Source of the DNA: an uncultured Lachnospiraceae bacterium
Lineage (GTDB): Bacteria; Bacillota; Clostridia; Lachnospirales; Lachnospiraceae
Assembly: GCA_910588535.1 (NCBI GenBank)
Contig: CAJUOO010000091.1
Location: 1 to 9,040, forward strand
Length of the DNA stretch: 9,040 nt
Reading direction: 5' to 3'
The position numbers and the translations under genes were made by a program. The number at the start of each line of letters is the position of its first letter. Position 1 is the first letter of the stretch. The notes under the pieces are model-generated. The model was not told the origin of the DNA and did no database searches. It saw only the letters and a list, made by a program, of their open reading frames with translations. Below are positions 6,398 to 9,040 of this stretch, one piece after another.

Positions 6398-7696
6398 ATG
6401 TTTAAAGAAAATGAGAAAAAATATGCAATGTGGGGTATAACAGCCTTTTGTGTGGTGGCGGCGAGCGTACTATTCTTCTTTTTCATCTTTCGCCTTCACA
6501 GTGTAGGAGCACTGGTAGGAAAAATATTAAAGATACTATCACCGATAATTTATGGTTTGGTGATCGCCTATCTGCTGGGACCAATTGAGAGCTTTTGGAA
6601 CCGCAGATTGACGGTTCTCTTTAAAGAGCGCATGAAAAATGATAAGCGGGCAGAAGGAGCTGCGAAAGGGCTTTCTATTTTGATTGCGCTTGTGATAGCG
6701 ATAGTAATCGTGTGCGGACTGCTTCTTCTGGTTCTCCCAAGACTGGTGGAGAGCATAGCAGCGATGATTGATGCTTTTCCCTTTTACATTGGAGAGATTC
6801 AGGGCTTTATCGATGCTCTGCTAAAAGATCATCCTGAGATACTGGTGGTTTCAGGAGAGGCATATGAGAAAATGATGGAACATATGGAGAGTTTTATTAG
6901 CACAGATCTGATACCTCAGATGAATATCCTGCTCTCTAACTTGACAAATATTATTATCAGCGTATTTAACTCGTTCCTAAACATGATGATCGGCGTAATC
7001 GTCTCTATCTATGTGCTGATGAGCAAAGACAAATTTATAGGACAGGGAAAGAAGATGCTCTATGCAATGTTTAAGCCAAATGTGGCTAATAACATTCTGA
7101 TGATTATGCGCCAGAGCAACCGCATCTTTGGTGGCTTTATATCGGGAAAGCTGCTGGATTCTCTGATTATAGGAATTATCTGTTTTATTGGCTTATATAT
7201 TATGGGCACGCCGTATATGGTGTTAGTCAGCGTAATTGTCGGAGTGACAAATGTGATACCATTTTTTGGTCCATATATCGGCGCGATACCGAGCGCATTT
7301 CTCATTCTTTTGGTTGATTGGAAGCAATGTCTGTGTTTTGTTGTATTTATTATAATTCTACAGCAGATAGATGGAAATATTCTTGGACCAAAGATTTTGG
7401 GCAATTCTACAGGATTGTCTGCTTTTTGGGTAGTATTTTCCATTCTTTTAGGTGGCGGATTGTTTGGATTTGCAGGAATGTTGCTAGGAGTTCCAGTATT
7501 TGCGGTGATCTACTATATGATTAAAACCTTAGTGGAATGGCTGCTCGCCAGAAAAAAGCTGCCAGTTGCGTCAGAGGATTACTGCACAGTGGAATATATC
7601 AGTGAGAATAATAAATTGATATATCACCAAAAGATGGAGCCGAATGATAGAATATTGAAAAAGATAAGAAAAAAAGAAAAAGATACAGAAGAGTAA
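6398..7696 (+). CDS. AI-2E family transporter (PerM/YdiK/TqsA type) membrane protein, 432 residues
   Basis: This is a polytopic membrane protein of the AI-2E transporter family. Founding members were linked to autoinducer-2 export, but most members have no proven substrate, and several act in Na+/H+ antiport or are uncharacterised. Hydrophobic segments lie at about 11-31, 40-63, 91-114, 180-208, 252-270, 272-300, 302-322 and 338-376. The hallmark motifs are present: SIYVLMSKDKF (203-213), GVTNVIPFFGPYIGAIPSA (282-300), QIDGNILGPKILG (323-335), and the glycine-rich end LGGGLFGFAGMLLGVPV (351-367). The C-terminal tail (about 385-432) is hydrophilic and ends very Lys/Glu-rich. AGGGGG (6386-6391) lies 6 nt before the ATG. 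The gap to the TolC-like gene is only 22 bp and a strong terminator follows, so it appears to be the last gene of the export operon. Whether it belongs to the pump or merely shares its transcript is open. Confidence 0.93.
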   Translation: MFKENEKKYAMWGITAFCVVAASVLFFFFIFRLHSVGALVGKILKILSPIIYGLVIAYLLGPIESFWNRRLTVLFKERMKNDKRAEGAAKGLSILIALVIAIVIVCGLLLLVLPRLVESIAAMIDAFPFYIGEIQGFIDALLKDHPEILVVSGEAYEKMMEHMESFISTDLIPQMNILLSNLTNIIISVFNSFLNMMIGVIVSIYVLMSKDKFIGQGKKMLYAMFKPNVANNILMIMRQSNRIFGGFISGKLLDSLIIGIICFIGLYIMGTPYMVLVSVIVGVTNVIPFFGPYIGAIPSAFLILLVDWKQCLCFVVFIIILQQIDGNILGPKILGNSTGLSAFWVVFSILLGGGLFGFAGMLLGVPVFAVIYYMIKTLVEWLLARKKLPVASEDYCTVEYISENNKLIYHQKMEPNDRILKKIRKKEKDTEE

Positions 7697-7737
7697 TTAA
7701 GAGAAAGAATAAATAAAAGATAGAAGGCAAAAATTCT

Positions 7738-7794
7738 GCTCAGAGAATCCATTTGATGTTTTGAAGAAAGAGAATGGATTCTTTGAGCTTTTTT
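7738..7794 (+). terminator. Strong intrinsic terminator of the export operon, possibly bidirectional
   Basis: GCTCAGAGAATCCATT (7738-7753) pairs with AATGGATTCTTTGAGC (7773-7788) over 16 bp with one G-U wobble and a 19-nt loop, followed directly by six T residues (7789-7794). It lies 41 bp after the AI-2E family stop codon. On the minus strand the stem is followed, after a few bases, by a TTTTT tract, so it may also end transcription of the convergent methyltransferase gene. Between 7795 and 7865 I see no other signal. Confidence 0.9.
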
Positions 7795-7865
7795 GTTGTT
7801 CGATATAGTATTGGTGCATAATTAAATGATAATTCAAAGAGAGGATGAGGAAGTTTCTCGTGTAC

Positions 7866-8726
7866 CTATCTTTCCCAGCGTCCTGAGGAGCCACAGGGAA
7901 GGGAGAGTTTGGACTGTGTGACAGGTAATCCAATCTCATCCGCCTGTACATGTCCGCCAAATTTTGGCACAACTTCGCAGCCAAGCAGATAGCTGAGAAC
8001 AGATGGCGCAAAGCCTGTTGTGTACGAGTTGATAAGAAAGAAGAGAGGCTTGTCAGAAAGCAACTTGGCACAGAGCTGAACCAGCGGATAGATGGCATCC
8101 TCTATTTTCCATATCTCCCCTTTTGGTCCCCTTCCATAGGAGGGAGGGTCCATAATAATGGCATCATAATGGTTGCCACGGCGAAGCTCACGCTCTGCAA
8201 ATTTTGCACAGTCGTCGACAATCCAGCGGATAGGGGCATCCGCGAGACCACTGGACGCAGCATTTTCCTTTGCCCATGCCACCATTCCCTTGGAGGCATC
8301 CACATGGGTGACGGAGGCTCCTGCTTTTGCTGCGGCAAGTGTTGCGCCGCCTGTGTAGGCGAAGAGATTTAAGACTTTGACGGGGTGCCCGGCATGGCGG
8401 ATTTTCTCTGAGAACCAGTTCCAGTTGGCAGCTTGCTCAGGAAATAGTCCTGTGTGCTTAAAGCTAAATGGCTTTAGGTGAAAAGTGAGATCCTGATAAG
8501 TGATGGTCCATTGCTCTGGCAGATCAAAAAATTCCCATTCTCCGCCGCCTTTACTGCTCCGATGATAATGACCATTTTTATGTTTCCAGCCCTTGTGGAG
8601 CCTTGGTGTGTTCCATATCACTTGCGGGTCAGGGCGTATTAACAGGTAGGTTCCCCATCTTTCTAATTTTTCTCCTTTTGAGGTATCAAGAATTTCATAA
8701 TCCTTCCATTTATCTGCAATCCACAT
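7866..8726 (-). CDS. Class I SAM-dependent methyltransferase, RlmI-like (RNA methyltransferase family), 286 residues
   Basis: The protein transfers methyl groups from S-adenosylmethionine, most likely to RNA, in the cytoplasm. The N-terminal part (about 1-85) is a small basic and aromatic domain, followed by the linker HTGLFPEQAANW (91-102), equivalent to the TGxFxDQR region of RlmI/RlmK relatives. The Rossmann core shows motif I VLNLFAYTGGA (118-128), an acidic residue after strand 2 (HVDAS, D143), DDCAKF (171-176) and motif IV DPPSYGRG (193-200). RlmI itself has an N-terminal PUA domain and a motif VI cysteine for m5C chemistry. Here no PUA domain is evident, and the motif VI position reads INSYTT without cysteine, so the m5C function should not be transferred. 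ATG 8724-8726 (minus) has AAAGGAG 6 nt upstream. The gene converges on the export operon and is probably monocistronic. Confidence 0.88.
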   Translation of the reverse strand: MWIADKWKDYEILDTSKGEKLERWGTYLLIRPDPQVIWNTPRLHKGWKHKNGHYHRSSKGGGEWEFFDLPEQWTITYQDLTFHLKPFSFKHTGLFPEQAANWNWFSEKIRHAGHPVKVLNLFAYTGGATLAAAKAGASVTHVDASKGMVAWAKENAASSGLADAPIRWIVDDCAKFAERELRRGNHYDAIIMDPPSYGRGPKGEIWKIEDAIYPLVQLCAKLLSDKPLFFLINSYTTGFAPSVLSYLLGCEVVPKFGGHVQADEIGLPVTQSKLSLPCGSSGRWER

Positions 8727-8891
8727 ATTGGACTCCTTTCTATGAAACAGTGTTGTATCTTAGGAAAAAATTTCTTGTCAAACGTTATCATTATATCGCA
8801 GGTTTGCAATAATTGAAAGAAAAAAGATAAATTTCTTATTATTTGTGATAGTTATATACGATTTGTATTTTGTTGTATCATTTTCTGGAAA
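8727..8891. other. AT-rich intergenic region upstream of the methyltransferase gene
   Basis: Apart from the ribosome binding site and candidate promoter of the minus-strand gene, this stretch shows no convincing coding frame. The 9-bp word TGTTGTATC appears at 8751-8759, overlapping the candidate -10, and again at 8871-8879. This may be a paired regulator site or chance. Nothing else is recognisable before the structured element begins near 8892. Confidence 0.5.
8752..8781 (-). promoter_or_regulatory. Candidate promoter of the methyltransferase gene
   Basis: On the minus strand a perfect TTGACA -35 (8776-8781) is followed after 18 bp by TACAAC (8752-8757), a 4-of-6 match to the -10. Transcription would start close to the ribosome binding site, leaving a short leader of about 20 nt. 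A perfect TATAAT also occurs on this strand a little upstream (near 8793-8798), but without a good -35, so it is a second possibility. Confidence 0.45.
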
Positions 8892-9040
8892 GGTCCGCCC
8901 GGCGAACTGCCTGTGGTTCTCCGTCACCCCGCTCCCGCTTAGTGAAAAACGCAGCGGACGCTAAGCTCGAAACTACCTCGCTAAGCGCCGGCGTTTTTCA
9001 ATAGGTTCCTTGAGGACCACAGGCAGTTCGCCGGACTGTT
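8892..9040. repeat. GC-rich structured element with nested inverted repeats, probably an interspersed repeat; may continue past the window
   Basis: CCGGCGAACTGCCTGTGGT (8899-8917) and its exact reverse complement (9016-9034) form a 19-bp stem. Four more inward pairs are possible (8918-8921 with 9012-9015, one of them G-U). Inside it TGAAAAACGC (8943-8952) pairs perfectly with GCGTTTTTCA (8991-9000). The 38-nt loop carries part of a CGCTAAGC repeat set. The outer flanks also resemble each other (GTCCG at 8893-8897; GTCCGG on the minus strand near 9031-9036), broken by an extra CC. The block is visibly richer in G and C than the AT-rich DNA before it. No open frame, transposase or poly-T tail marks it as a gene or a simple terminator. 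A repeated mobile-type unit or a structured RNA are both possible. Confidence 0.65.

Noticed and set aside
7950..8372. Plus-strand frame of 140 codons, Cys/Trp-rich, opposite the methyltransferase
   Set aside because: The minus strand carries the recognisable SAM-binding motifs. The plus frame has no family resemblance and no good ribosome binding site.
8892..9040. Calling the right-edge inverted repeat an insertion sequence end or a simple terminator
   Set aside because: No transposase is visible and target duplications cannot be checked at the window edge. The outer stem is not followed by a T tract on either strand within the window.

Overview
The window looks like chromosomal DNA from a low-to-mid GC, Gram-positive anaerobe of the Clostridia, most plausibly Lachnospiraceae. 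This is inferred from strong AGGAGG-type ribosome binding sites, tight gene packing, a TTG start, and the style of the proteins. No taxonomic marker gene is present, so the placement is not proven. I see no rRNA, tRNA, CRISPR array, transposase or phage gene.

Layout. Positions 1-22 hold the tail of a terminator from a gene to the left. Next come an extended -10 promoter with a perfect 14-bp palindrome at the predicted transcription start, and two small genes of unknown function on the plus strand (278-949 and 976-1728). After a 147-bp AT-rich gap comes a compact plus-strand operon. It encodes a MacA/HlyD-type membrane-fusion adaptor (1876-3117), a MacB/LolD-type ABC ATPase (3118-3810), a MacB/FtsX-type permease (3803-4987), a secreted TolC-like helical protein (4999-6375) and an AI-2E/PerM-family membrane protein (6398-7696). 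The operon ends at a strong intrinsic terminator (7738-7794). A convergent minus-strand gene follows, an RlmI-like SAM-dependent methyltransferase (7866-8726). The right edge (about 8892-9040) is a GC-rich structured element with a 19-bp perfect inverted repeat and a nested 10-bp one.

How the genes work together. The adaptor, ATPase and permease form a MacAB-type (YknXYZ-like in Gram-positives) export machine. The unusual member is the fourth gene. It has a cleavable signal peptide and two TolC-type pseudo-repeats whose hairpin turns lie at Leu-Gly motifs, but apparently lacks the segments that form the outer-membrane beta-barrel. Its adaptor partner keeps two of the three positions of the hairpin-tip motif that docks onto TolC in Gram-negative pumps. 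The most interesting reading is a complete tripartite pump in a single-membrane bacterium, with a barrel-less TolC-like tunnel outside the membrane. This is an inference from sequence patterns and should be tested by structure prediction and homology search.
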